In this document: positions 9,232 to 17,290 of the stretch, piece after piece | How positions within the stretch are numbered: position 1 is the first letter of the stretch | Layout: every line of letters begins with the position of its first letter | Assembly (NCBI RefSeq): GCF_000142905.1 | Contig: NW_013657671.1 | Span: 254,385-290,900, forward strand | Length of the DNA stretch: 36,516 nt | DNA from: Thecamonas trahens ATCC 50062 | Taxonomy: Eukaryota > Apusozoa > Apusomonadida > Apusomonadidae | Reading direction: 5' to 3' | Position numbers and translations under genes: made by a program | Notes under the pieces: model-generated | Database searches by the model: none | Seen by the model: only the letters and a program-made list of their open reading frames with translations | Told to the model about the DNA's origin: nothing

Positions 9232-9628
9232 GTTGGTCTGGGGAGGGGTGTGTGGTGGGACGAGTTCGGAATCGGATCGGAACAGTGGCAGGGGCAAGGG
9301 CGAGGGCTGGGGCAAGGGCTAGCGGAGGTGGGGGGGGGGGGTGGAGGGGGGGAGGGGGAGGGGCACGGGTAAGACTGGGACTGGGATCGGATTTGCAGAA
9401 GGGGAGCGAGGGAGGGGGAGGATCGGGAGGATATGGTCGGATAAGGGCGCGTGGTTGGGAAGGCTTCATGACCTCTGCCAGGCCTGCCCACGGCCAAACC
9501 TCTGACCGCTTCCATTCGCCGCCTGGGTTGGGGGGGGGGGGGGGGGGGGGCAAGACCAACACCTGACCATCAACCCATCACCGTCACCGCCACACCCGCA
9601 CCCACGGCCGCGGCTGAGGATACATTCC
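9232..9628. promoter_or_regulatory. Divergent G-rich intergenic region, QNG1 / ankyrin-phosphoesterase
   Basis: 397 bp without a believable gene. The plus strand is strongly G-rich: interrupted G runs at about 9329-9364, more GGA/GGG-rich DNA to about 9430, and an unbroken G20 at 9531-9550. It carries both 5' leaders. The G tracts could form G-quadruplexes on the plus strand. Confidence 0.45.
9531..9550 (+). repeat. G20 homopolymer
   Basis: Twenty consecutive G residues, 78 bp upstream of the ankyrin-phosphoesterase start codon. The exact length is unreliable in any assembly. It is a quadruplex candidate. Confidence 0.8.
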
Positions 9629-11473
9629 ATGGGCGGGAAGGGGAGCAAGAGCAAGCCTGAGGTCGACATGGCCCTGGCGGCCGACTTGCTCGTCGCCGCC
9701 TGCGCCGACGACTCGGCCGACGAGCTCGTTGGCTACCTGGAGACGGTCAATGCCACGCCGTTTGTCAAGGCGACAGCAGTGGTTGAGCTGGCGGGTCGTG
9801 GATCCGACAACTTTGGATCGGGATCGGCGCTGGCGTTTGCGGTCGCTGCCGGTGCTGCTGACGTCGTTGCAGCACTCATCGACGCCGGTGCCCCGCCGAC
9901 AGCCTACCTCCCGTCGGGCACTCCGCTCATCTTTGTGGCCTGGGAGGCAGGCGCGTACTCGCTGGCGCATGCTATGCTAGAGGCCGCGACCAAAGGCGAT
10001 GGAAAGTCACTCAAGTATCTCAAGGACGGCGAGCAGCGATCGCTGTTACACCGAATGGTGGCGTCGGACGCGGTGCTCGACGGCGTCACCGCTCCGCCGC
10101 TCGCAAGTTGGCTGGCGTTGATGGTGGCTGGCGGAGCTGTGCTTTCCGACAAGGACAAGGACGGCGCGTCGGCTGTCTTTGCTGCCGTTGCCTCACAGTG
10201 GCGGTATGCCGATGAGCTGCTGGCGTTTGTGGCGAGCCATCGCGAGGCGTGCTCAACCATTGTCGAGGGCGGCGACGTGGCCAACGCATCTGGTGACTCG
10301 CGTGGCACCTCGCTGCTTCATGCCGCCGTCAGCTCTGGCTCGCTCAGTCTGGTCCAGGCTGTCCTCCAGCTCAAGCCAGCCCTCGATGCGGCGCGCTGCG
10401 ATGGAGTCACCCCGCTGGCGATGGCGGTCTCGTCAGGGGCGGCCGACATGGTGAACCTGCTGCTGGCGGCTGTTGCCGAGCGGCCCGAGGCTGATCTTGC
10501 TCTTGGCATGCGAACTGCAGCCGGCGAGTCACTTCTCACTCTTTGCGGTGACAACGCGGCGCTGCGAGCAACGGTTGCCGGCGCAATGACAGCTGCGCAG
10601 CTGGCGCGCGTCGAAGCCGACGATGCTATGCACAGAGCCGCCGGCTGCACCCCCGACACTGCGCTGCGAATCCAGCTCATCTCCGACGTCCACACCGAGT
10701 TCTTTGATGAGTGGCGCGAGCTTCTGATTCCGGCCGCACCGGTCCTGGCACTGCTCGGCGACATCGGGCTTGTGTACCAGGACAAGTACCGTGAGTTTGT
10801 GTTGGAGCAGACGACTCGGTTCGAGCACGTCATTCTCCTTGCTGGCAACCACGAGTACTACGCCGACAAGACCGGGGCATGTCCAAAGCAAAGTGTGTCG
10901 CAGATCCTGGCAAGCATGACCGCGCTCGCGGGCGAGGCTGACAATCTGCACTTTCTGGACAACGCGGTGCTTGATCTAGGGGTTTTCCGCATTGCAGGCA
11001 CCACGCTTTGGGGGTGCGTCCCGGACGCTGACATCGACGCGGTGCAAATGCGGATGAACGACTACCGGCGGATCTGGATCAGCGATGAGGCGCGACTGAC
11101 GGTGCGCGAGACGAACGAGTGGCACGCCACCGCCGTCGCGTTTGTGGCTGCCGAGGCAGCCGCCGCCGCCGCCGCGGACCAGACGCTTGTGGTTCTTAGC
11201 CACCACGCGCCAACCATTGCCGCCGGCTACTCCAACATCGACTTTTACGGCTCGAACCTGACGGGTGCGATGGGCTCGGACCAGAGCGAACTGCTGCAGC
11301 ACGATGCTCTCTCGCTCTGGGCATACGGCCATCTCCACTGGTTCTACGACCGGGTTGACAGCTCGGGCACCCGGATTGTCTCGCATCCCAAGGGCTACCC
11401 TCACGACAAGCTCGAGTGGGCCCGCGATGGCCTGGTGGTGACTGTGGAACACAGGATCGGCGTGAGCGCATGA
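9629..11473 (+). CDS. Ankyrin-repeat / calcineurin-like metallophosphoesterase fusion
   Basis: 614 residues. The start MGGKGSKS fits the N-myristoylation consensus (Gly2, Ser6) with nearby lysines. Residues about 60-310 contain degenerate ankyrin repeats (ALAFAVAAGAADVVAALIDAGA, TSLLHAAVSSGSLSLVQAVL, VTPLAMAVSSGAADMVNLLL). Residues about 347-610 form a metallophosphoesterase domain with all metal-ligand blocks: SDVHTE (351, D-x-H), LLGDIG (about 375), AGNHEYY (about 404), LSHHAP (about 523) and YGHLHW (about 565, G-H-x-H). The enzyme is therefore predicted active, with two metals, on a phosphoester. This branch resembles predicted phosphohydrolases of the icc/YkuE type more than protein phosphatases; the substrate is unknown. 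Ankyrin repeats probably place it at a membrane partner. The same strand continues with the Rab gene about 200 bp on. Confidence 0.85.
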   Translation: MGGKGSKSKPEVDMALAADLLVAACADDSADELVGYLETVNATPFVKATAVVELAGRGSDNFGSGSALAFAVAAGAADVVAALIDAGAPPTAYLPSGTPLIFVAWEAGAYSLAHAMLEAATKGDGKSLKYLKDGEQRSLLHRMVASDAVLDGVTAPPLASWLALMVAGGAVLSDKDKDGASAVFAAVASQWRYADELLAFVASHREACSTIVEGGDVANASGDSRGTSLLHAAVSSGSLSLVQAVLQLKPALDAARCDGVTPLAMAVSSGAADMVNLLLAAVAERPEADLALGMRTAAGESLLTLCGDNAALRATVAGAMTAAQLARVEADDAMHRAAGCTPDTALRIQLISDVHTEFFDEWRELLIPAAPVLALLGDIGLVYQDKYREFVLEQTTRFEHVILLAGNHEYYADKTGACPKQSVSQILASMTALAGEADNLHFLDNAVLDLGVFRIAGTTLWGCVPDADIDAVQMRMNDYRRIWISDEARLTVRETNEWHATAVAFVAAEAAAAAAADQTLVVLSHHAPTIAAGYSNIDFYGSNLTGAMGSDQSELLQHDALSLWAYGHLHWFYDRVDSSGTRIVSHPKGYPHDKLEWARDGLVVTVEHRIGVSA

Positions 11474-11674
11474 CGTGATTCGAGCGGAAAATGGAAGCCG
11501 CGCCGTGGAACAACCTTTCGGCAGTTTGCCACAAAACGGCGGTCTGCACGGGCGCAGCTTCCAAGCCAGGCATCCAAGCACAAGACACGCACACATTCCC
11601 GCACACACACACACACCGGGCACGGATCAAGACTGACCTTGACTGTTCTCAACTCTCTTCAGATTTCACCGACC
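11474..11674 (+). promoter_or_regulatory. 5' region of the Rab gene with a CA microsatellite
   Basis: 201 bp between the phosphoesterase stop and the Rab ATG. It has a (CA)n run at about 11602-11616 and then a pyrimidine-rich stretch ending CTCTTCAG at about 11661, which could be a 5'-UTR intron acceptor. No open frame here belongs to the Rab protein. Confidence 0.4.
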
Positions 11675-12312
11675 ATGGCAGCGACATCGATGCTTCCGCC
11701 GCGGGCGTACGACCTTCTCTACCGGTGCTCATCGTGGGCGACTCGGGCGTGGGCAAGTCCAACATGCTCCTGCGGTACACAGACAACGTGTTCTCAGAGC
11801 ACTACATCTCGACCATCGGCGTCGACTTTAAGTTCTCCAACATGGAGGCCCGTGGCAAGAAGGTCAAGCTGCAGATTTGGGACACGGCCGGGCAGGAGCG
11901 GTTCCGTTCGATCACGCGGACATTCTACCGCGGTGCCCACGGCGTCGTCCTTGTCTTTGACATCACCAACCGCGAGTCGTTTGAGGCCATCGAGAGCGTG
12001 TGGCTCAAGGAGGTCCAGGCGTATGCTGATCCGTACGCCACGCTGGTGCTTGTCGGCAACAAGGCCGACATGGAGGACGCGCGCGTGGTCGACGCCGCCG
12101 AGGCTTCGGCGTACGCCACGTCGCGTGGCATGACATACCTGGAGGCCTCGGCGCGCAACGACATCGGCATTGACGAGACCTTTACGTCGCTTGTTGATGG
12201 CCTTGTCGACAACCTGGCCATTCTTGGCGGCACAACCAAAAAGCCGCCCATCCGCCCCAAGGCCGAGACCGACGGCGATGCCGGCGGCCGTGGGCTCAAG
12301 TGCATGTGCTGA
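11675..12312 (+). CDS. Rab-family small GTPase, frame broken by one base near codon 17
   Basis: Rab GTPase of vesicle traffic. The G-domain motifs are complete: GDSGVGKS (P-loop), TIGVDF (switch I), WDTAGQERF (switch II, with the catalytic Gln), NKAD and EASA for guanine, and a C-terminal KCMC end, a CxC double geranylgeranylation site. Sequence between switch II and NKAD (FRSITRTFYRGAHGV) places it near the Rab1/8/35 and Rab2/4 groups; I do not assign a subfamily. The natural N-terminus, MAATS...RAYDLLYR with ATG 11675, is in a different frame from the P-loop. The two join smoothly if one base is missing at the GG at 11724-11725. Without that, the G-domain frame has no ATG near its start. 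I regard this as an assembly deletion rather than decay, since everything downstream is intact. Confidence 0.85.
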
Positions 12313-12434
12313 AAATGAACAACTCCCCCCCTCCCCCCCCCTCGTCTCCATCCGAGCGGCTGCGCAGCCAGCCACAACGAGGTCCGCACCAGCGCTCGTG
12401 GTGCCCGCAAAGCCTTTAACTTGCCGACTCGCCA

Positions 12435-13447
12435 TCAGAAGCCAAAGTCGCCAAAGGCGTCGGGCATGCGCTCGACACAGTACTTACGGCGCGAGATGTA
12501 GATGATAGGCACACCAGGGATCTTGCGGATGCGTCGCTTGAGGTCGCGATCTTGGGTGGCAACGAGGTAGCACTTGTGGGCCATGACGCGGCGGACAAGG
12601 CAGTCGTCAGCGTACGTGCCCTTGTGGTCGCACACAAGACGCTTGAACCGGGGATCCTTGGCCAGCCGAAGCGCCACCCGGTACTTGGGGCCGAGCTTCT
12701 CGAGCTCTGCCATGACGCAGTCGGTGATCATGGGCACCACCTTGGCATGCAGACAGTCCATCATGCCCTGGATGATGTCGAGCTTGGTGTGGACCGAGTG
12801 CGCGAGCATGTTGGTATCCAGCAGAATCGAGTACGGCGGCTTGAGCTGCTGGTTGAACGAGAAGAACAGAGCAGACGACATCTTGGGCGCGTTCTTCACA
12901 AGCGGCGCTCCATCGTCACCCTTGCTCGCCTTGATCTTCTTCTCCAGCTTCTCCTGGTTCTTCTTCCTACTCATCACAGACTCCAACCATGTGAGCACCC
13001 GCCGCCAACCTCCCGACCTCTCATCCCTCCCTGCCTCCCCCCCTCCCCCCCCTCCCACCTCTTCTGCTTGCCACCTACAGCCGTGCATCCCGCGGGCCAA
13101 TACGCCGTTTGATGGTGGCGAGCTTGCCACGCCGCTTAGCCTTGGGCTGTGCATCCCCCCTCGCCGCAAGCCATGGTGAGTCATCTGCTCTCAAGGTACC
13201 AAGCCGTGCATGCTGTACTCTATCCCAGCATCTTCCTCCTCATCTCCTCTCTCTGCACCACGACTGGATCTATCCTGCTCGCCCTCGTGCTTCCCCCTGC
13301 CTGTGGCCTCCTGCCAGGATGCTGGATGGAACGTTGCCATGCCAAGGGAGGGGGGGGGGGCCATCGATAGCTACAAGGGGGGGGGAGGGTAAGGGGAAGG
13401 AGTAATAGGAGAGGGTGTGGTGTCAGAGGAGATGGTGTACATACCAT
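12435..13447 (-). CDS. FCF1: rRNA-processing PIN endonuclease FCF1/UTP24, three exons
   Basis: Small-subunit processome nuclease that cuts pre-rRNA at sites A1 and A2 in the nucleolus. Proposed structure: complement(join(12435..12966,13079..13146,13445..13447)), 200 residues against 198 in human. Exon 3 holds the PIN domain: PYSILLDTNML (first acidic residue), ITDCVMAELEKLG, KGTYADDCLVRRV and VATQDRDLKRRIRKIPGVPI, all family hallmarks. Exon 2 supplies PKAKRRGKLATIKRR and GPRDARL, which align column by column with the conserved basic N-terminus of FCF1. It joins exon 3 in phase 2 through donor GTAGGT and acceptor GAGTAG. No ATG lies in frame before exon 2. The best solution is an ATG at 13447-13445 followed at once by donor GTATGT. 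An alternative is ATG 13154 with one missing base. Exons 2-3 are firm; exon 1 is tentative. Confidence 0.85.
12967..13078 (-). other. FCF1 intron 2
   Basis: 112 nt, donor GTAGGT at 13078, acceptor GATGAGTAG ending at 12967, phase 2. It is G-rich on the sense strand (two long G runs near 13029-13048). Removing it joins two halves of a family-conserved N-terminus. Confidence 0.8.
13147..13444 (-). other. Putative FCF1 intron 1, directly after the start codon
   Basis: 298 nt, donor GTATGT immediately after ATG (13447-13445), acceptor TGCACAG before the first Pro codon. The sense strand contains C9-C10 runs (complement of the G runs at 13351-13360 and about 13377-13385). The tract just before the acceptor is not pyrimidine-rich, which weakens the call. 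Another acceptor-like TTGTAG lies inside at about 13371, so a further non-coding exon is possible. Confidence 0.45.
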
Positions 13448-13670
13448 GATGGGCAAGAGATGTGTGTGATTGGTAAGGTGGGAGGCGAAGGGTGGGAGGT
13501 TGTTGAGCAACAGAGAAGGAGCGGGTTCGGTGCGACTCGAGCGGTGGACGGCAGCAGCTGGCCGGCAGAGCACGACTGCAATCAGGCCATGAGTGAACGT
13601 GATCGGTGGTGAGCGGGGGAGAGGAGGGGTAGGGGGGCAGCGACTGATGGCGGAGAGCAGATCAGACTAA
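13448..13670. other. Intergenic, FCF1 5' side / TRAPPC1 3' side
   Basis: 223 bp between the proposed FCF1 start and the TRAPPC1 stop, both on the minus strand. It should hold the FCF1 promoter and the TRAPPC1 3' UTR. No gene or clear motif is seen. Confidence 0.4.
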
Positions 13671-14268
13671 CTACTCGGCAAAGACCGGGAGCGATGTGAT
13701 GTAGTCGTCCACGGCCTCGACAAAGGCCTCGTTGGTGATGACCTCGCCCTTCTCCACCAGCGGATTCTTGGCGACGTACGGGACGTAGACCTCTGCATAC
13801 AGATGCTCCAGCGCTTCACTCTGGTTTGCCGCAGACGGATGGGTAAAGAGCGCAAAGCGGAGACCAGAAAGCGTGCCGAAGAAGTGGAGCTTGAACGCCG
13901 ACGTTCGCAGGTACCGAAAGTCGCCCGAGCTGCAAGGAGGAGAAGGAGGAGGGGAGTGAGGGGGAGGAGAGGTGGGAGATATTGAGGGGGGGAGGAGGAG
14001 GGGAGGGGAGGAGAGAGGGAGAAGGGAGGTTGCTTGGAGGGGACGGGAAGGAGAGGGGGAGGCGCCGGAGCTGGCCACTGCGTCCGGTCATGACATACTC
14101 ATCGGGAGATATCTGCTTCATGAACATCTTCATGGAGAAGAGGAGGCCATAGAGGAGCTTCTGTTCCTGCTCTGGGTCGTTGTGTGTCGGTGGTCTGCTG
14201 CGGCCCCAGTCGGTGTAGTACAGGCAGGTGCCCTTGCGGTCAAAGATGAAGAGGGTGTAGACGGGCAT
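13671..14268 (-). CDS. TRAPPC1: TRAPP complex subunit 1 (TRAPPC1/BET5), two exons
   Basis: Spliced as complement(join(13671..13929,14099..14268)), giving 142 residues (human 145). TRAPP is the exchange factor and tether for Rab1/Ypt1 and related Rabs at the Golgi; this subunit has the longin-like fold. Exon 1 begins MPVYTLFIFDRKGTCLYY and contains QKLLYGLLFSMKMFMKQISP, matching the family's MTVHNLYLFDRNG..-type start. Exon 2 contains RYLRTSAFKLHFFGTLSGL, VYVPYVAKNPL and ends DDYITSLPVFAE, matching the conserved C-terminus. The donor GTATGT splits the codon after Pro-Asp, the acceptor is CTTGCAG, phase 2. The fit on both sides of the intron makes the model firm. Its neighbour 1.4 kb away is a Rab; I see no evidence that this is more than chance. 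Confidence 0.92.
13930..14098 (-). other. TRAPPC1 intron
   Basis: 169 nt, donor GTATGT at 14098, acceptor TTGCAG at 13930. On the sense strand most of it is a C/T low-complexity tract (CTCC repeats and a C7 run). Confidence 0.85.
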
Positions 14269-14374
14269 GGCAAGCGAGACAGGTAGCCGAGACTGGCACA
14301 AGCTAGCGAATCAGCACCACAAGCTGGCTGCGAGTTCAATGCTGGCACGCCATACAAACGTGGAGGAGGGTACA

Positions 14375-15922
14375 TCATCGAGCCACGCCCGAGAGCGTGC
14401 GAGGCTTCTTGGAGGGGCGCGAGTGTGTGGCGGTCTCCTCAGACGCGTTCGGGTCCTCGAGCTGATCGAGGTCGCGCGAGCTGCGGGCGCCGCGCTTCCT
14501 GTCGGACGACGACGAGACGACAATGACCTCGCGTGACGACTTGCGCATGCGAGAACGGGAGCGCATGGCGGCGGAGGAGAGGGATGTCGACGAGGACGAG
14601 CGCTTGCGCTTTGACGACGTCGCCGTAGCCGACTTCTGCGAGACGAGGAGCATGTCAAACTCCGAGGTGCGGCGGTGGGAGGAGCGCGAGGCCGCGAGCT
14701 CAAACGAGGTCGGCGAGGCGATGGCGGCAAAAACCTGGCTCAGCAGGCGGCGGTACTTTTCAGGATGCGTTCGGACATCGGCAAAGTAAACATGCTTCTT
14801 GAGTTCGTTGGCGGAGATCCGCGACTCGGGGTTGTACGTGAGCATGGCCTCCAGGACGTCAAATTCGAGGCGGCCGGCGTGCGGCTTGATCTTGCGCCAC
14901 AGGCACGACGGCAGCGGTCGCATCGAGTGCATCGGCTGGAGCCTCAGCAGCGGCGCGTAGATGAGAGAGGCCTCCGACGCGGTCCACGGCAGCTTGACAA
15001 GGTCGGGCCAGTCGGAAGTGTCGGGCGTACCGAGAATGTCGACAATGTTCGAGATGAGAACCTCCTCAGTCTTGGCCCGGAAGAGCGGCGTGCCCAGAAT
15101 GAGCTGCGCCATGGTACACCCAAGGGCCCACACGTCGATCTTGGGAGTGTAGTGCTGGAAGCGGAGGACAAGCTCCGGCGCGCGGTACCAGAGCGAGACA
15201 AGCCGCTGGCGCGCGCGATCGTACACGTCGTATCCATGCGCAATCGGGATACGCTTGGCAAGGCCAAAGTCCGAGACCTTGACCCCGCCCGAAGCAAAGG
15301 CCAGCGCGTTGGCCGGCTTGATGTCGCAGTGCACAATCCGCCGCTCGTGGCACGTGCTCAGCGCACACGCCAGAGCGTAGACTATCCCGCGGATGGTGTC
15401 CTCCACTACAGACTGGGAGAGCAACGCGCGCACAGGCGAGTTGAGTGAGAACGTGGTGCGGAACGACTCGAGATCGAACATGGCCAGCTCGCACGCCATA
15501 AATACATTGGCCGGAGGGAGACCGCCCGGCACAGCCGCCGGCTTGAGCGGGACCAGCACGTCGTAGAGGCCCAGCACGTTGGGCGACTGTGCCTCGATCA
15601 AAAACTCCAGCTCGCGCACAAGAACGGAAGGCAGCGTCTTCTTGCCCAGCAGCGAGTCACGCTCGCGGTCGGACCACTTGGAGCTCTTGAAGTGCTTTAG
15701 TGCCACGTTGATCCCTGACGCCCGATGCGTCGCAGTGTACACAACGCCAAAGGTGCCCGAGCCGACCTTGCGGCCCAGCCGGTACACAGCCGTCAGCGAC
15801 GGATGCGCCTTCCACAGCGTAAGGTCCCTTGTCACAAACCGGTACGAAGCGCCTGCCCGCACAAGCTGATGCGCCTGGTTCAGCAGCTCCTTCTCGTCGT
15901 CGGACGACGACAGCAACGCCAT
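14375..15922 (-). CDS. CDK-like (CMGC) Ser/Thr protein kinase
   Basis: 515 residues from ATG 15922; the frame extends upstream only to non-ATG codons. Kinase domain about 48-390: glycine loop GSGTFGVV (54-61), VALK with the ATP lysine at about K76, helix C PSVLVRELEFL (a PSTAIRE-like position containing the Glu), catalytic loop VHCDIKPAN (D200), DFGLAK (D218), and SLWYRAPEL with the CMGC-type Arg, followed by KIDVWALGCTMAQL. The catalytic loop has His-Cys-Asp instead of His-Arg-Asp, so it is a non-RD kinase although all ATP and metal residues are present. A C-terminal tail of about 110 residues is Ser/Arg/Lys-rich with SSKRKRSS and KKPRTLS, probable nuclear signals. It resembles CDKs generally; cyclin partner and subfamily are not assignable. 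The TRAPPC1 start lies 106 bp past its stop. Confidence 0.85.
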   Translation of the reverse strand: MALLSSSDDEKELLNQAHQLVRAGASYRFVTRDLTLWKAHPSLTAVYRLGRKVGSGTFGVVYTATHRASGINVALKHFKSSKWSDRERDSLLGKKTLPSVLVRELEFLIEAQSPNVLGLYDVLVPLKPAAVPGGLPPANVFMACELAMFDLESFRTTFSLNSPVRALLSQSVVEDTIRGIVYALACALSTCHERRIVHCDIKPANALAFASGGVKVSDFGLAKRIPIAHGYDVYDRARQRLVSLWYRAPELVLRFQHYTPKIDVWALGCTMAQLILGTPLFRAKTEEVLISNIVDILGTPDTSDWPDLVKLPWTASEASLIYAPLLRLQPMHSMRPLPSCLWRKIKPHAGRLEFDVLEAMLTYNPESRISANELKKHVYFADVRTHPEKYRRLLSQVFAAIASPTSFELAASRSSHRRTSEFDMLLVSQKSATATSSKRKRSSSSTSLSSAAMRSRSRMRKSSREVIVVSSSSDRKRGARSSRDLDQLEDPNASEETATHSRPSKKPRTLSGVAR

Positions 15923-16621
15923 GATCTCACCACCGACGCAGCTCACACGCACGCTCTCGGGAAAGCTTCTGCTTACTCACGCACAGTATGTGCGGCGGTA
16001 GGTGGGGGAGGGAAAGTCTTCTTGGAAGCGTAGAGAGGTGTCTTTCTCCTCACTCCCCTCCCCCCTCCTTACAAGCCCCACCAGCAAAGCCTCTCCTTCC
16101 CCTCCACCCTCACCACCTTCTGACGACACGCCACGAACGATTTCCGTCCAAACCCAACCCACGAATTTTTTGCACCCATTCTTGAACCACATCGATTGAG
16201 CTCGAGAACCCAGCACCAGCTCGCTCACAAGCTGCGCTGCTCTGCTCTGCACATGACGTACCGGCCTCCATGCGGATCCTCACACAGCGCATCGCCGAAT
16301 AGCTATCCGCTCCTGGTGCCGGCTACCTTTGACCCTATACACATCTCAGACCCACAATCACACTTGATCTTGGAGATTCTCGCCACGGCTGAAGCCTCTC
16401 TAGCGGCGGCAGAAGCTTGGCGGGGCAGGCGATGGCTAGCCTGACGCGCTCCGGCCCGACTCTTGTCAATTTATCCTTGCACATGCATGCCTGAGCATAG
16501 TTTTTTCTCCGCCACCCTCCGGTCTCATCCAAAGTGGCTGCTTAGCTAGAGAGCTATTTTGGACCACATTTCTTCTCTCGTTCACATATTCCTCCGCACC
16601 GCAACCCGCCACCACTCACCA
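15923..16621. other. Intergenic DNA before the assembly gap
   Basis: 699 bp containing the kinase 5' leader and promoter on the minus strand. There are C/T-rich stretches at about 16050-16110. Base composition is less GC-rich than in the genes. I see no convincing coding frame, tRNA or repeat. Confidence 0.4.
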
Positions 16622-17139
16622 NNNNNNNNNNNNNNNNNNNNNNNNNNNNNNNNNNNNNNNNNNNNNNNNNNNNNNNNNNNNNNNNNNNNNNNNNNNNNNN
16701 NNNNNNNNNNNNNNNNNNNNNNNNNNNNNNNNNNNNNNNNNNNNNNNNNNNNNNNNNNNNNNNNNNNNNNNNNNNNNNNNNNNNNNNNNNNNNNNNNNNN
16801 NNNNNNNNNNNNNNNNNNNNNNNNNNNNNNNNNNNNNNNNNNNNNNNNNNNNNNNNNNNNNNNNNNNNNNNNNNNNNNNNNNNNNNNNNNNNNNNNNNNN
16901 NNNNNNNNNNNNNNNNNNNNNNNNNNNNNNNNNNNNNNNNNNNNNNNNNNNNNNNNNNNNNNNNNNNNNNNNNNNNNNNNNNNNNNNNNNNNNNNNNNNN
17001 NNNNNNNNNNNNNNNNNNNNNNNNNNNNNNNNNNNNNNNNNNNNNNNNNNNNNNNNNNNNNNNNNNNNNNNNNNNNNNNNNNNNNNNNNNNNNNNNNNNN
17101 NNNNNNNNNNNNNNNNNNNNNNNNNNNNNNNNNNNNNNN
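16622..17139. other. Assembly gap (518 N)
   Basis: Unsequenced run of N. Anything reading across it is meaningless. The true size of the gap is unknown. Confidence 1.
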
Positions 17140-17290
17140 CCCTCCTTTAATATAAAAAAAACCACCGCAACGCTTCCTCCTTCCCCCCCACCCACACACA
17201 CACTCATTGCCTCCCTCCACAACCGACCACTCACATACACACACACACACACGCAATCTTTCACACTCTCTTTCTTGCGCATCATTGCCA
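17140..17290 (+). promoter_or_regulatory. 5' region of the receptor-cyclase gene
   Basis: 151 bp between the gap and the start codon. TTTAATATAAAAAAAA at about 17146-17161 looks like an AT-rich core promoter, 130 bp before the ATG, in otherwise GC-rich DNA. Two CA-repeat tracts (about 17193-17203 and 17237-17252) lie in the leader. Promoter function is inferred from position only. Confidence 0.45.

Noticed and set aside
11491-11724. Open frame upstream of the Rab P-loop read as an N-terminal extension
   Set aside because: It has no Rab-like residues and includes leader DNA with CA repeats. The genuine N-terminus is in the neighbouring frame from ATG 11675.
13109-13184. N-terminal extension MTHHGLRRGG.. 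in frame with the FCF1 PIN domain
   Set aside because: Another frame of the same DNA encodes the conserved FCF1 N-terminus and joins by proper splice sites. The extension has G-run-encoded polyglycine.
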